Below, one piece after another: positions 1-6,015 of a stretch of DNA of 7,745 bases. This DNA is from Aquificaceae bacterium. Lineage in GTDB: Bacteria > Aquificota > Aquificia > Aquificales > Aquificaceae. Made by a program: the position numbers and the translations under genes. The stretch is from the NCBI GenBank assembly GCA_015490215.1, contig WFYH01000171.1:1-7745 (forward strand), written 5' to 3'. How positions within the stretch are numbered: position 1 is the stretch's first letter; each line of letters starts with the position of its first letter. The notes beneath the pieces were generated by a model, which did no database searches, had not been told where the DNA came from, and was given only the letters and a program-made list of their open reading frames with translations.

Positions 1-1133
1 GATGCGGCAAACTTAAGCAGTCCCACCGCAGTTGAAAAGGAGGGATCTTCTATCTTCTCTTTTAGACCGATTATGCCCTGAGGGACTCCTACCCTTGCGG
101 GGAGGTCGGTAAATCTTTCAAGAAACTCCTTTATCCCTTTAAGGTTCGCACAGCCTCCCGTTATCACAATTCCCGCATTGGCACTGTCAATCTTAAAGCC
201 TGCATCCTCTATAGCCTTTATTACCTTTTCTATAATCTCCTCAAGCCTTACCTGAATTACCTCCACGAGGCGGAACTTTTCAACGGATATCTCCCTCGTT
301 TCACCCCTCGGCTTTATCTTAAGTATTTCGTCCTCTTTAACGAGGTCCACGAGTGCTACCCCGTGCTCCCTCTTGAGGCGCTCCGCTTCGTCTTGGTCTA
401 CCTTCATAAAGTAGCTTATATCTTTGGTTATGGCGTTGCCAGCAAGAGGAATGCACCCGGTCATTATGGGCTGACCCTCAAGGTAGAGTACAAAGTCCGT
501 AAGCCCCGCCCCCATGTCTATGAGGAGCACTCCGTCTTCCATCTCTTCATCTTTCAGGACCGCCCGTGCGGATGCCAAAGCGTTGGCTACCTTTTGGCTC
601 GGGACAAAGCCAGCGGTCTGAACGGTCTTTTCCAAGTTTTTGCTCAGGGTGGCGCTTACTTTAACTATGTGTATCTGAGCGCTTAGCTTTGAACCAACAA
701 GACCTATGGGGTGCTCAACTCCCTCCTGATCGTCGAGGGTATACTTCCTCGGGATCAAGTGAACTATGTCAAAGCCCTCTTCCTTTGCTTTAGATATGCT
801 CATCTCAAGAAGGCGGTTAACATGTTCTTCCTGAACTTCCATAGGTGAGGGGTGTATGGGGACAGTTTCTTTCTCATTCTGACTCCTTATGCTGGCTCCG
901 GACACGTTGATAGTAACCTCCTCAACTTTGTGACCGGACATCTCCTCCGCTTCCCGCACGGCGGTTGATATTGCACGGGCAGCCACCTCAAGGCGTGTTA
1001 TGGAACCCCTATCTACCCCGCGGGCTTTGGATTGACCCACACCTATGATGTGTATGTCACCGTAGGGATCTACCTCCCCTATCAGAGCTACTATCTTGTC
1101 AGATCCTATGTCTACCGATGCTACTGTTTTCAT
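1..1133 (-). CDS. ftsA: Cell division protein FtsA (3' end cut by the window edge)
   Basis: FtsA is the actin-like ATPase that tethers FtsZ filaments to the inner membrane and recruits later divisome proteins. Reading the minus strand from the ATG at 1133-1131 gives 377 codons with no stop before the window edge. Visible actin-fold signatures are the phosphate-1 loop near residues 7-20 (SVDIGSDKIVALIGE), the phosphate-2 loop near 204-214 (LLIDMGAGLTDF) and the adenosine motif near 322-333 (IVITGGCANLKG). Residues of about 85-160 fit the FtsA-specific 1C domain, including the conserved LIPRKYTLDDQ and IHIVK segments. Family members are about 410-420 residues, so roughly the last 35 are missing, including the expected membrane-targeting amphipathic helix. 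A GAGGCGGG ribosome site directly precedes the ATG. The gene starts 6 nt after the ftsQ stop, so it should be co-transcribed with murB, ddl and ftsQ. ftsZ commonly follows, but that lies outside the window. Confidence 0.95.
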   Translation of the reverse strand, partial: MKTVASVDIGSDKIVALIGEVDPYGDIHIIGVGQSKARGVDRGSITRLEVAARAISTAVREAEEMSGHKVEEVTINVSGASIRSQNEKETVPIHPSPMEVQEEHVNRLLEMSISKAKEEGFDIVHLIPRKYTLDDQEGVEHPIGLVGSKLSAQIHIVKVSATLSKNLEKTVQTAGFVPSQKVANALASARAVLKDEEMEDGVLLIDMGAGLTDFVLYLEGQPIMTGCIPLAGNAITKDISYFMKVDQDEAERLKREHGVALVDLVKEDEILKIKPRGETREISVEKFRLVEVIQVRLEEIIEKVIKAIEDAGFKIDSANAGIVITGGCANLKGIKEFLERFTDLPARVGVPQGIIGLKEKIEDPSFSTAVGLLKFAA

Positions 1134-1139
1134 CCCGCC

Positions 1140-1832
1140 TCAGTTTCTTACTAAGATAAACCTACTGTAGCGCAAATCAACATTTTCCTGCGGAAAATTA
1201 TAAATCAAGTTGAGGCGGGAAAAAACTTTATCGGATATATTTTCCGCGGGAGGTAGGATTACCCTTTTTGACACTCCCTCAACGATAGTCCTATCCCCTT
1301 TGAGAACCACTTTTTTTATGGGCATAGCGGAGCTGAGGATGTATCTGTAAATCCTTCCGAAGTTCTCTTTTAAACGCTCGGGGCTGTCGCTTACCACAAG
1401 GGGGACCTTTATCTTTTCAAAACCCCTCGGGGGAACAAATATCTCCCCTTTCCTGTCAACGAACACGTAGCCCGAACCGGTCTTCAAACGTGCCACGGGC
1501 TTCCTCTCCTTTATCCTGAGCTCAAGAACCAATCCCTCGGAGGTGTAGGTTTTTTTCAAAATAACCCTCTCTACCGAGTTCCCGAGCCTGTCGTTGAGCG
1601 CTTTCTCTATATCGTCTTCGTTTAACTTGAGGATGTTGTAAGAGAGGTCTTCAACTACAGGCTTTATCAGGGAAAAGTCAAGGTAGGTGTTTCCATCAAC
1701 CTTTATCTCTTTGAGTTTGAAAAAGGGAAGGTAGGTAAGGAAAGAGGGGATAAAAAAGCTTGCAAATGCTACCAAACTTACCCAGAAAAAGACCGCAAGG
1801 TAAGAAGTCAGCTCCTTCCCTTTTCCCTTCAA
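1140..1832 (-). CDS. ftsQ: Cell division protein FtsQ (DivIB family)
   Basis: FtsQ is a bitopic inner-membrane divisome protein that links early and late division proteins, usually as a complex with FtsB and FtsL. The 230-residue product has a short basic cytoplasmic N-terminus (KGKGKELTS), one hydrophobic segment at about 11-34, a POTRA domain at about 38-110 (starting FKLKEIKVDGNTYL), and a beta domain to the C-terminus. The latter contains GYVFVDRKGEIF and ends in VDLRYSRFILVRN, a typical FtsQ ending. Length is close to the family norm. The start is a TTG (1832-1830): a GGAGG at 1842-1838 lies 5 nt upstream, and no ATG fits the membrane topology. It begins 1 nt after the ddl stop (TGA-A-TTG), so translation is probably coupled to ddl. 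Primary sequence is poorly conserved in this family, so the call rests on domain order, the C-terminal motif and position between ddl and ftsA. Confidence 0.9.
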   Translation of the reverse strand: MKGKGKELTSYLAVFFWVSLVAFASFFIPSFLTYLPFFKLKEIKVDGNTYLDFSLIKPVVEDLSYNILKLNEDDIEKALNDRLGNSVERVILKKTYTSEGLVLELRIKERKPVARLKTGSGYVFVDRKGEIFVPPRGFEKIKVPLVVSDSPERLKENFGRIYRYILSSAMPIKKVVLKGDRTIVEGVSKRVILPPAENISDKVFSRLNLIYNFPQENVDLRYSRFILVRN

Positions 1833-1833
1833 T

Positions 1834-2703
1834 TCAGCCTCCGAGCATCAAAGAAAGCATATCTTTAAATTCTATACCCGCTTTTTTACAAGCCATAGGG
1901 AAGAGGCTAAGCTCCGTAAGTCCGGGTATGGTATTCGCCTCAAGAACGTAAGGGTTTCCTTTCTCATCAACCCTGAAGTCTATCCGTGAAAAGTCCCCCA
2001 GCTCCAAAGCCCTGTGAACCTTTAGGGCTATCTCTTGGAGCTTTTTACTGAGCTCCTCATCTTCAAGGAACAGGTATTCGGAAGCACCCTTCGTATATTT
2101 GCTTTCGTAGTCGTATATACCCTTTTTGGGTCTTATCTCTATCACCGGAAGCGCTTTTCCCCTAAGCACGCCTACCGTCATGTCTCTACCCCTTATAAAT
2201 TCCTCTATGAGTATCTTTTCGGTAATTCGGAAAAGCTCTTTAGAGGCTTCTTTTAGCTCCCTTTCATTTTCCACCACCTTGAGTCCCACACTTGAGCCGT
2301 GGTCTGCGGGCTTTACCACCGCAGGGAAGATATCCCAGTTTACATCCTCATCTTCTCTTACAGCCTTCCAACGGGGTGTAGGTATACCCTCGTAGGAGAG
2401 GATCTTCTTAGTTACATCTTTGTCCATCGCCAAGGCGCTGCCGAGCACCCCTGAGCCGGTATAGGGAATGCCGAGAACATCAAGAAAACCCTGCACCCGC
2501 CCGTCTTCGCCCATGTAACCGTGCAGGGCTATAAACACCTTGTCGGGCTTTATCTCCTTCAGCTTAAAGCAGAGATCCTCGTCCAAATCAAGCTCGTATA
2601 CTTCGTGCCCTAAGTCCCTCAGAGCCTGCGCCACCGCTCTTCCGGTTTTCAGGGATATCTCCCTTTCAGAGGAAGGTCCCCCCATAAGAACCGCCACTTT
2701 CAA
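1834..2703 (-). CDS. ddl: D-alanine--D-alanine ligase (Ddl, ATP-grasp)
   Basis: Ddl joins two D-alanines using ATP in the cytoplasm; MurF then adds the dipeptide to the peptidoglycan precursor. The 289-residue product shows the N-terminal motif VLMGGPSSEREISL (5-18), HGYMGEDGRVQG (61-72), the ATP-grasp loop KPADHGSSVGL (131-141), YDYESKY (197-203) and the metal and substrate motif LEANTIPGLTELSLFP (254-269). By comparison with E. coli DdlB, E13, S137 and Y203 match the E15/S150/Y216 active-site triad; a Tyr at the last position is the D-Ala-D-Ala type rather than the D-lactate type. The start is TTG at 2703-2701. It keeps the conserved KVAVLMGG strand and has a near-perfect AGGAGGTGA ribosome site (2718-2710). 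An ATG at codon 7 would delete that strand. The first 38 nt overlap murB in another frame, implying translational coupling. Confidence 0.96.
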   Translation of the reverse strand: MKVAVLMGGPSSEREISLKTGRAVAQALRDLGHEVYELDLDEDLCFKLKEIKPDKVFIALHGYMGEDGRVQGFLDVLGIPYTGSGVLGSALAMDKDVTKKILSYEGIPTPRWKAVREDEDVNWDIFPAVVKPADHGSSVGLKVVENERELKEASKELFRITEKILIEEFIRGRDMTVGVLRGKALPVIEIRPKKGIYDYESKYTKGASEYLFLEDEELSKKLQEIALKVHRALELGDFSRIDFRVDEKGNPYVLEANTIPGLTELSLFPMACKKAGIEFKDMLSLMLGG

Positions 2704-3553
2704 CTATCCTCACCTCCTCCTGAAGGCGTATTCCGAACTCCTCAAAAACCCTCCTTTTGGCTTCCCGGAGGGCTTTTTTAACATCTGCCGTTTTTCCCCA
2801 TCCCAAGTTAACCAAAAAGTTGGCGTGCTTTTCCGAAAAGGCTACACCGCCGAACCTCTCACCCTTGAGCTTTACCTTCTCCAGAAGCTCGCCCGCATAG
2901 AAGGGGTAGGGATTTTTAAAGGTTGATCCGCAGGTAGGAAGGTTGATAGGCTGGCTTTTCTTTCTCTTCATGACTATACCTCTGTATTCCTCGGTTACAT
3001 CCTTGTCGGATCTGCGGAGTTTGAAGGTGCACCTGAGGACTACTCCTATCTCAGGAAAGGGGGAGATCCTGTAGCCGAATCTGAGTTCTTCGGCTTTTGC
3101 TCTGACGGTTTCCCCATTCCAGCTGAGAAATTCCACCTCTTCAAGGAAGTCCCTTATCTCTACGGAAAAGGCACCCGCGTTCATGGAGACCGCTCCTCCC
3201 ACGGTGGCGGGAAAGCCCGCGAGCCTGTATATACCTTCTAAGTTTTTCCTTAAGGCGAGCTTGATGATCTCCTTCAAGGGTGTGCCTGCAAATGCGGTTA
3301 CCTTGTAAGTTTCCCCAAGACTTTCTACATGCATTCCCGTGAACCCTTTCATGTTGATCACCAAACCTTCAAAGTCCCCGAAGACTGTGTTTGACCCTCC
3401 ACCGAGGATGAAAAGGGGGATGTCCTTATCCTTTGCAAAATCAAGGAGATACTTTAACTCTTCAAGTGTGGAAGGCTGTCCATAATAGCGAGCCACCCCC
3501 CCTACCTTTATGGTAGTCAAACTGCTAAGGGGCACGTTTTCAAGGACCTCCAC
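2666..3553 (-). CDS. murB: UDP-N-acetylenolpyruvoylglucosamine reductase MurB
   Basis: MurB is the cytoplasmic FAD enzyme that uses NADPH to reduce UDP-GlcNAc-enolpyruvate to UDP-MurNAc, the second committed step of peptidoglycan synthesis. Diagnostic motifs in order are LSSLTTIKVGG (9-19), the FAD loop GGGSN (51-55), GFPATVGGAVSMNAGAF (113-129), the YRIS motif with Y161 and R162, CGSTFKNP (208-215) with the proton-donor Ser/Cys region, FSEKHANFLVN (239-249) and the C-terminal EVRIV (280-284) with its conserved Glu. Length (295) suits the shorter type II enzymes. The start is GTG at 3553-3551, with no visible Shine-Dalgarno. A TATACT box at 3565-3560 would place transcription initiation at about the GTG itself, so the mRNA may be leaderless. 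The last 11 residues (from ESGGS) extend past the usual end and are read from DNA that also encodes the Ddl N-terminus. Confidence 0.96.
   Translation of the reverse strand: MEVLENVPLSSLTTIKVGGVARYYGQPSTLEELKYLLDFAKDKDIPLFILGGGSNTVFGDFEGLVINMKGFTGMHVESLGETYKVTAFAGTPLKEIIKLALRKNLEGIYRLAGFPATVGGAVSMNAGAFSVEIRDFLEEVEFLSWNGETVRAKAEELRFGYRISPFPEIGVVLRCTFKLRRSDKDVTEEYRGIVMKRKKSQPINLPTCGSTFKNPYPFYAGELLEKVKLKGERFGGVAFSEKHANFLVNLGWGKTADVKKALREAKRRVFEEFGIRLQEEVRIVESGGSYGGTFL
2710..2718 (-). promoter_or_regulatory. Strong Shine-Dalgarno for ddl inside murB
   Basis: On the minus strand AGGAGGTGA (2718-2710) is nearly the full complement of the 16S 3' tail. It lies 9 nt, counted from GGAGG, upstream of the TTG at 2703-2701. 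It sits in the last codons of murB (…QEEVR…) and decides the unusual TTG start for ddl. Confidence 0.85.
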
Positions 3554-3559
3554 AATTTA

Positions 3560-3567
3560 AGTATAAA
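3560..3567. promoter_or_regulatory. Overlapping -10-like boxes between divergent murB and the exonuclease gene
   Basis: Only 36 bp separate the murB start (3553) from the exonuclease start (3590). On the minus strand TATACT (3565-3560) fits a sigma-70 -10 box whose start point would fall at about 3553, the first base of the murB GTG. On the plus strand TATAAA (3562-3567) could drive the exonuclease gene from about 3574. No good -35 exists at the ideal spacing for either: ATGACA on the minus strand (3591-3586) is 20 bp from its -10, and TTCAAG on the plus strand (3539-3544) matches the consensus poorly. These are sequence-only guesses. Confidence 0.45.
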
Positions 3568-3589
3568 ATGTAAACTCGGGAGGGATGTC

Positions 3590-4462
3590 ATGAGGGTTTT
3601 AGCCTTTGATGTGGAAACGGTTCCAGACCTTGAAGACCTCAGCTACAAGGAGTTTATCTATCTCAAAAAGAGGGGTAAAAGGGAAAGGAGTGACGAGGAG
3701 ACCCTAAATGAATTGGCTTTTAACCCCTTTGTAGCAAGGTTGATATCCTTCAGCGTCGCCTTGGTAGAGGATGGATCGCTTAGGGAGGGAAGAACTTACT
3801 ATCTGACCTCCGGCGAAGAAAGGGAAGAGACCGTGGAGCTCAAAGACTGCCCGGTAGCCCTTATACCGGTAAGGTCGGAGGATTTAGCTCTCGGGGAAAA
3901 GGAGCTTCTTAAGATTTTCTGGGAAGAGATATCACAGGCGGACAGGGTTGTGAGTTTTAACGGCTACGCCTTTGATGCACCCTTTGTGAAGGTAAGAAGC
4001 ATCGTCCACGATATTGACATAGACAAAAGGCTCTTTTCGAGAGAGTTTCACACGGATATTCTCTTCTTCCTTTCGGAAGGGGCAAGAGAGCGGATGTATA
4101 GCCTTGACTTTATATGCAGAAGGTTGGGTATAGACTCTCCCAAGGACTCTATTGACGGGTCGCAGATACAGGAAACCTTCCTTTCGGGAAACTACAGAGA
4201 GGTGGCTGTCTACAATGCAAAAGACTCACTAGCTCTTGCCAAACTCTACATAAAGTTGAGCAGATACCTTGAGGATCCTACCAAAGAACCTTCGGACAAG
4301 CAGAAGAAGTTTTTGGGAGACCTTATCCACCACAGCACAGGTATGGACGTAGAGGTAGCTCACTATCTTGTAGAGTCTATGAGCACCAATGGTGTTGTTG
4401 ACGGAAAAAACATATCTGCAGTTATAGAGGTTTTCAAATTTATACGCCACCACCTCAGGTAA
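3590..4462 (+). CDS. Predicted 3'-5' exonuclease related to the family B polymerase proofreading domain
   Basis: This is a stand-alone DEDDy-type exonuclease of the predicted PolB-exonuclease-like family (COG3298 / DNA_pol_B_exo2 type); the exact substrate is unknown. The three exonuclease motifs are visible: Exo I FDVETVP with D7 and E9, Exo II VSFNGYAFDAPF with N124 and D129, and Exo III YNAKD with Y208 and D212 (the YxxxD form). Residues 25-50 and 85-100 form family-specific insertions. After the nuclease core, about residue 233 onward (PSDKQKKFLGDLI…) forms a separate helical tail of about 58 residues that resembles small KQ-containing helical modules seen at the ends of DNA-processing proteins; that resemblance is inference. 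The ATG at 3590 follows CGGGAGGG (3577-3584) at 5 nt and gives D7 the usual position near the N-terminus. It is transcribed away from murB and is followed 45 nt later by a signalling gene. No polymerase domain is present, so a repair or turnover role is likelier than replication. Confidence 0.85.
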   Translation: MRVLAFDVETVPDLEDLSYKEFIYLKKRGKRERSDEETLNELAFNPFVARLISFSVALVEDGSLREGRTYYLTSGEEREETVELKDCPVALIPVRSEDLALGEKELLKIFWEEISQADRVVSFNGYAFDAPFVKVRSIVHDIDIDKRLFSREFHTDILFFLSEGARERMYSLDFICRRLGIDSPKDSIDGSQIQETFLSGNYREVAVYNAKDSLALAKLYIKLSRYLEDPTKEPSDKQKKFLGDLIHHSTGMDVEVAHYLVESMSTNGVVDGKNISAVIEVFKFIRHHLR

Positions 4463-4507
4463 ACTTAACTTGCCCGAAGGAGAAAAAACCTCCATCTTTT
4501 ATGTGTT

Positions 4508-5608
4508 ATGTCCGAACTGGGAAGGTTGAAACTTCTTCTTTCCTCCGCAGAGAAGATAAACAGAGAGCAGGATGTGGATAAGCTTCTTCTGATCCTTTCC
4601 GACCTTGCCCGGGAGATACTTGAGGTGGACAGGTGCAGCCTCTTTCTGCTTGACGAGCAAAGGAACGAACTTTGGACAAAGGTAGCCCATGGGGTTAAGG
4701 AAATAAGGGTTCCCTCAAATAAAGGTATAGTGGGTTGGGTGGCGGAAAACAGGAAGCCTCTTGTCGTTAACGACGCCTACGCGGACAGCAGATTCAACCC
4801 CGAGGTGGACAAACAGACAGGCTATAAAACCGAGAATATCCTTGCCATACCCCTGCTTGACAAGAAGGGGAAAACCCTCGGTGTATTTCAGGCGGTAAAC
4901 AAAAGAAACGGAAGTTTCTCCGAAGAGGATGTGGAACTATTTACCCTCTTGGGCGGTTACGCCGCTTCTGCTATAGAAACCTCGCTTCTTCAGAGGAAGA
5001 TAAAGGAAGCATACAGGGAAGCCATAATGAGGCTTTCCCACGCAGCGGAGTATAAGGATCCAGAGACCTATAACCACATAGTCAGGGTGGGGCTTTTTGC
5101 CCGCCTTATGGCGGAAAAAATAGGTCTTGACAAGGAGACCTGCGACAACCTCATGCTTGCCGCACCCATGCACGACATAGGCAAGATCGGAATACCCGAT
5201 GCCATTCTCCTCAAAAAGGGAAAGCTTACCGATTGGGAATGGGAAGTAATGAAGAAGCACACCATTATCGGTTACGAAATACTAAAAGACAGCGAGAGCG
5301 AGCTTATGCAGATGGCTGCTCTGGTTGCCCTTGACCACCACGAAAAGTGGGACGGGACGGGCTACCCTAACGGAAAGAAAGGAGAGGAGATAAGCCTGTG
5401 GGGTAGAATCACCGCCGTGGCGGACGTTTTTGACGCCCTCATGTCCAAAAGACCCTACAAAGAACCATGGCCTTTGGAAAAAACCGTTGACTATATGACC
5501 TCTCTAAAGGGTAAAGCCTTTGATCCTCAGCTCATAGAGGTTTTCTTTGACAACATTGACGAGGTTATGAACATAAGGGAGAAATACAAAGATGAGGAGG
5601 AAAGTTAA
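4508..5608 (+). CDS. GAF-HD-GYP protein, probable cyclic-di-GMP phosphodiesterase
   Basis: HD-GYP proteins hydrolyse cyclic-di-GMP (to pGpG or GMP) and so control motility, attachment and other lifestyle traits. Residues of about 20-160 form a GAF sensor domain. It carries a near-complete NKFDE signature (N131, K132, F137, D141) typical of cyclic-nucleotide-binding GAF domains, although the final Glu is displaced. A helical linker (about 155-178) leads to the HD-GYP domain. That domain shows E186, H190, H222-D223 in HDIGKIGIP, K226, H251, H277-H278 in DHHEKWDGTGYP, the GYP triad at 285-287, and D306. These match, offset by one, the tri-iron site residues I recall from the Persephonella marina enzyme, so the active site looks intact. 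The protein is soluble, with no membrane segment or signal peptide. The ATG at 4508 has no good ribosome site: AAGGAG (4477-4482) is 25 nt away, and no other in-frame start exists after the stop at 4466. It overlaps the next gene by 17 nt. Confidence 0.93.
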   Translation: MSELGRLKLLLSSAEKINREQDVDKLLLILSDLAREILEVDRCSLFLLDEQRNELWTKVAHGVKEIRVPSNKGIVGWVAENRKPLVVNDAYADSRFNPEVDKQTGYKTENILAIPLLDKKGKTLGVFQAVNKRNGSFSEEDVELFTLLGGYAASAIETSLLQRKIKEAYREAIMRLSHAAEYKDPETYNHIVRVGLFARLMAEKIGLDKETCDNLMLAAPMHDIGKIGIPDAILLKKGKLTDWEWEVMKKHTIIGYEILKDSESELMQMAALVALDHHEKWDGTGYPNGKKGEEISLWGRITAVADVFDALMSKRPYKEPWPLEKTVDYMTSLKGKAFDPQLIEVFFDNIDEVMNIREKYKDEEES

Positions 5609-5861
5609 GTTTCTGATGCTTTTGCTTGCGGGGATGCCCCTTATCGCTTACGGAGTTTACAACGGGATAGTCAACTACAGGGGGCAGCTTATAGACTGTG
5701 GATATCTGCTCAACAGATACGCCCACGGAGGTGTTCCGAATTTAAAGGAAAACGAAAGGGTTAAGATCTGCTGCCGAGTTTTAAGAGGGATGTTCGCAAA
5801 CGGTATCCACAACAATCTTCTCTTAACACATCTGAGGGTCTGCAGAGATCTGGGAAGGTAG
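5592..5861 (+). CDS. Small membrane-anchored four-cysteine protein, unknown function
   Basis: I do not recognise this 89-residue protein. It begins with a basic stretch (MRRKVK), then a hydrophobic segment at about 7-23, which looks like a signal anchor or an uncleaved signal peptide; there is no lipobox. The rest would face the periplasm and contains four cysteines (C36, C60, C61, C84), enough for two disulfides or a metal site, in a helical-looking, basic region. The ATG at 5592 lies inside the end of the GAF-HD-GYP gene (17-nt overlap, different frame) and follows AAGGGAG at 10 nt, so it is probably translated by coupling with that gene. An ATG at codon 9 (5616) is a less likely start because it would remove the basic residues before the hydrophobic core. 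Its stop is 5 bp from the 3' end of the opposing tRNA gene. It could be an accessory or output partner of the cyclic-di-GMP enzyme, but nothing in the sequence proves that. Confidence 0.7.
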   Translation: MRRKVKFLMLLLAGMPLIAYGVYNGIVNYRGQLIDCGYLLNRYAHGGVPNLKENERVKICCRVLRGMFANGIHNNLLLTHLRVCRDLGR

Positions 5862-5866
5862 TTAAA

Positions 5867-5943
5867 TGGCGTCCCCGGGAGGACTCGAACCTCCGACCTC
5901 GAGATTAGGAATCTCGCGCTCTATCCGCCTGAGCTACGGGGAC
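5867..5943 (-). tRNA. tRNA-Arg, anticodon CCT
   Basis: The minus strand folds into a complete 77-nt cloverleaf. The acceptor stem GTCCCCG/CGGGGAC has seven perfect pairs, the D stem is GCTC/GAGC, the anticodon stem CGAGA/TCTCG encloses the loop TTCCTAA, and the T stem GGAGG/CCTCC carries the loop TTCGAGT. The discriminator base is G and the 3' CCA is encoded (5869-5867). The anticodon CCT (5909-5907) reads AGG, an arginine codon used heavily by the genes in this window. It has its own promoter upstream. It is convergent with the small four-cysteine gene, and I see no intrinsic terminator after it. Confidence 0.98.
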
Positions 5944-5955
5944 TGCCAATAAAAA

Positions 5956-5983
5956 ATTATAAAAAATTTCCATCCGCTTTCAA
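5956..5983 (-). promoter_or_regulatory. Promoter of tRNA-Arg(CCT)
   Basis: On the minus strand, -35 TTGAAA (5983-5978) and a consensus -10 TATAAT (5961-5956) are 16 bp apart, predicting a start near 5949, about 6 nt before the mature tRNA. The spacer and downstream DNA are very A/T rich. An inverted repeat ATCCGC/GCGGAT (5972-5977 and 5988-5993) brackets the -35 box. Confidence 0.78.
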
Positions 5984-6003
5984 GATGGCGGATCTCCGTA
6001 AAG

Positions 6004-6009
6004 TATAAT
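6004..6009 (+). promoter_or_regulatory. -10 box for the structured leader and the sulfur-carrier operon
   Basis: A consensus TATAAT (6004-6009) predicts transcription from about 6016. No convincing -35 lies 16-18 bp upstream (the best candidates match about half the consensus), so an activator or an unusual promoter is possible. The box is the core of a perfect 13-bp palindrome, AAGTAT-A-ATACTT (6001-6013). Confidence 0.55.
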
Positions 6010-6015
6010 ACTTAT

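Noticed and set aside
363..686. Plus-strand open frame of 107 codons
   Set aside because: It is antisense to ftsA, whose full actin-fold motifs are read on the minus strand; its product resembles nothing known to me.
5956..5993. Minus-strand intrinsic terminator (ATCCGC/GCGGAT stem followed by T-runs)
   Set aside because: There is no minus-strand gene upstream to terminate; the T-rich DNA is better explained as the tRNA promoter, which has both -35 and -10 at 16-bp spacing.
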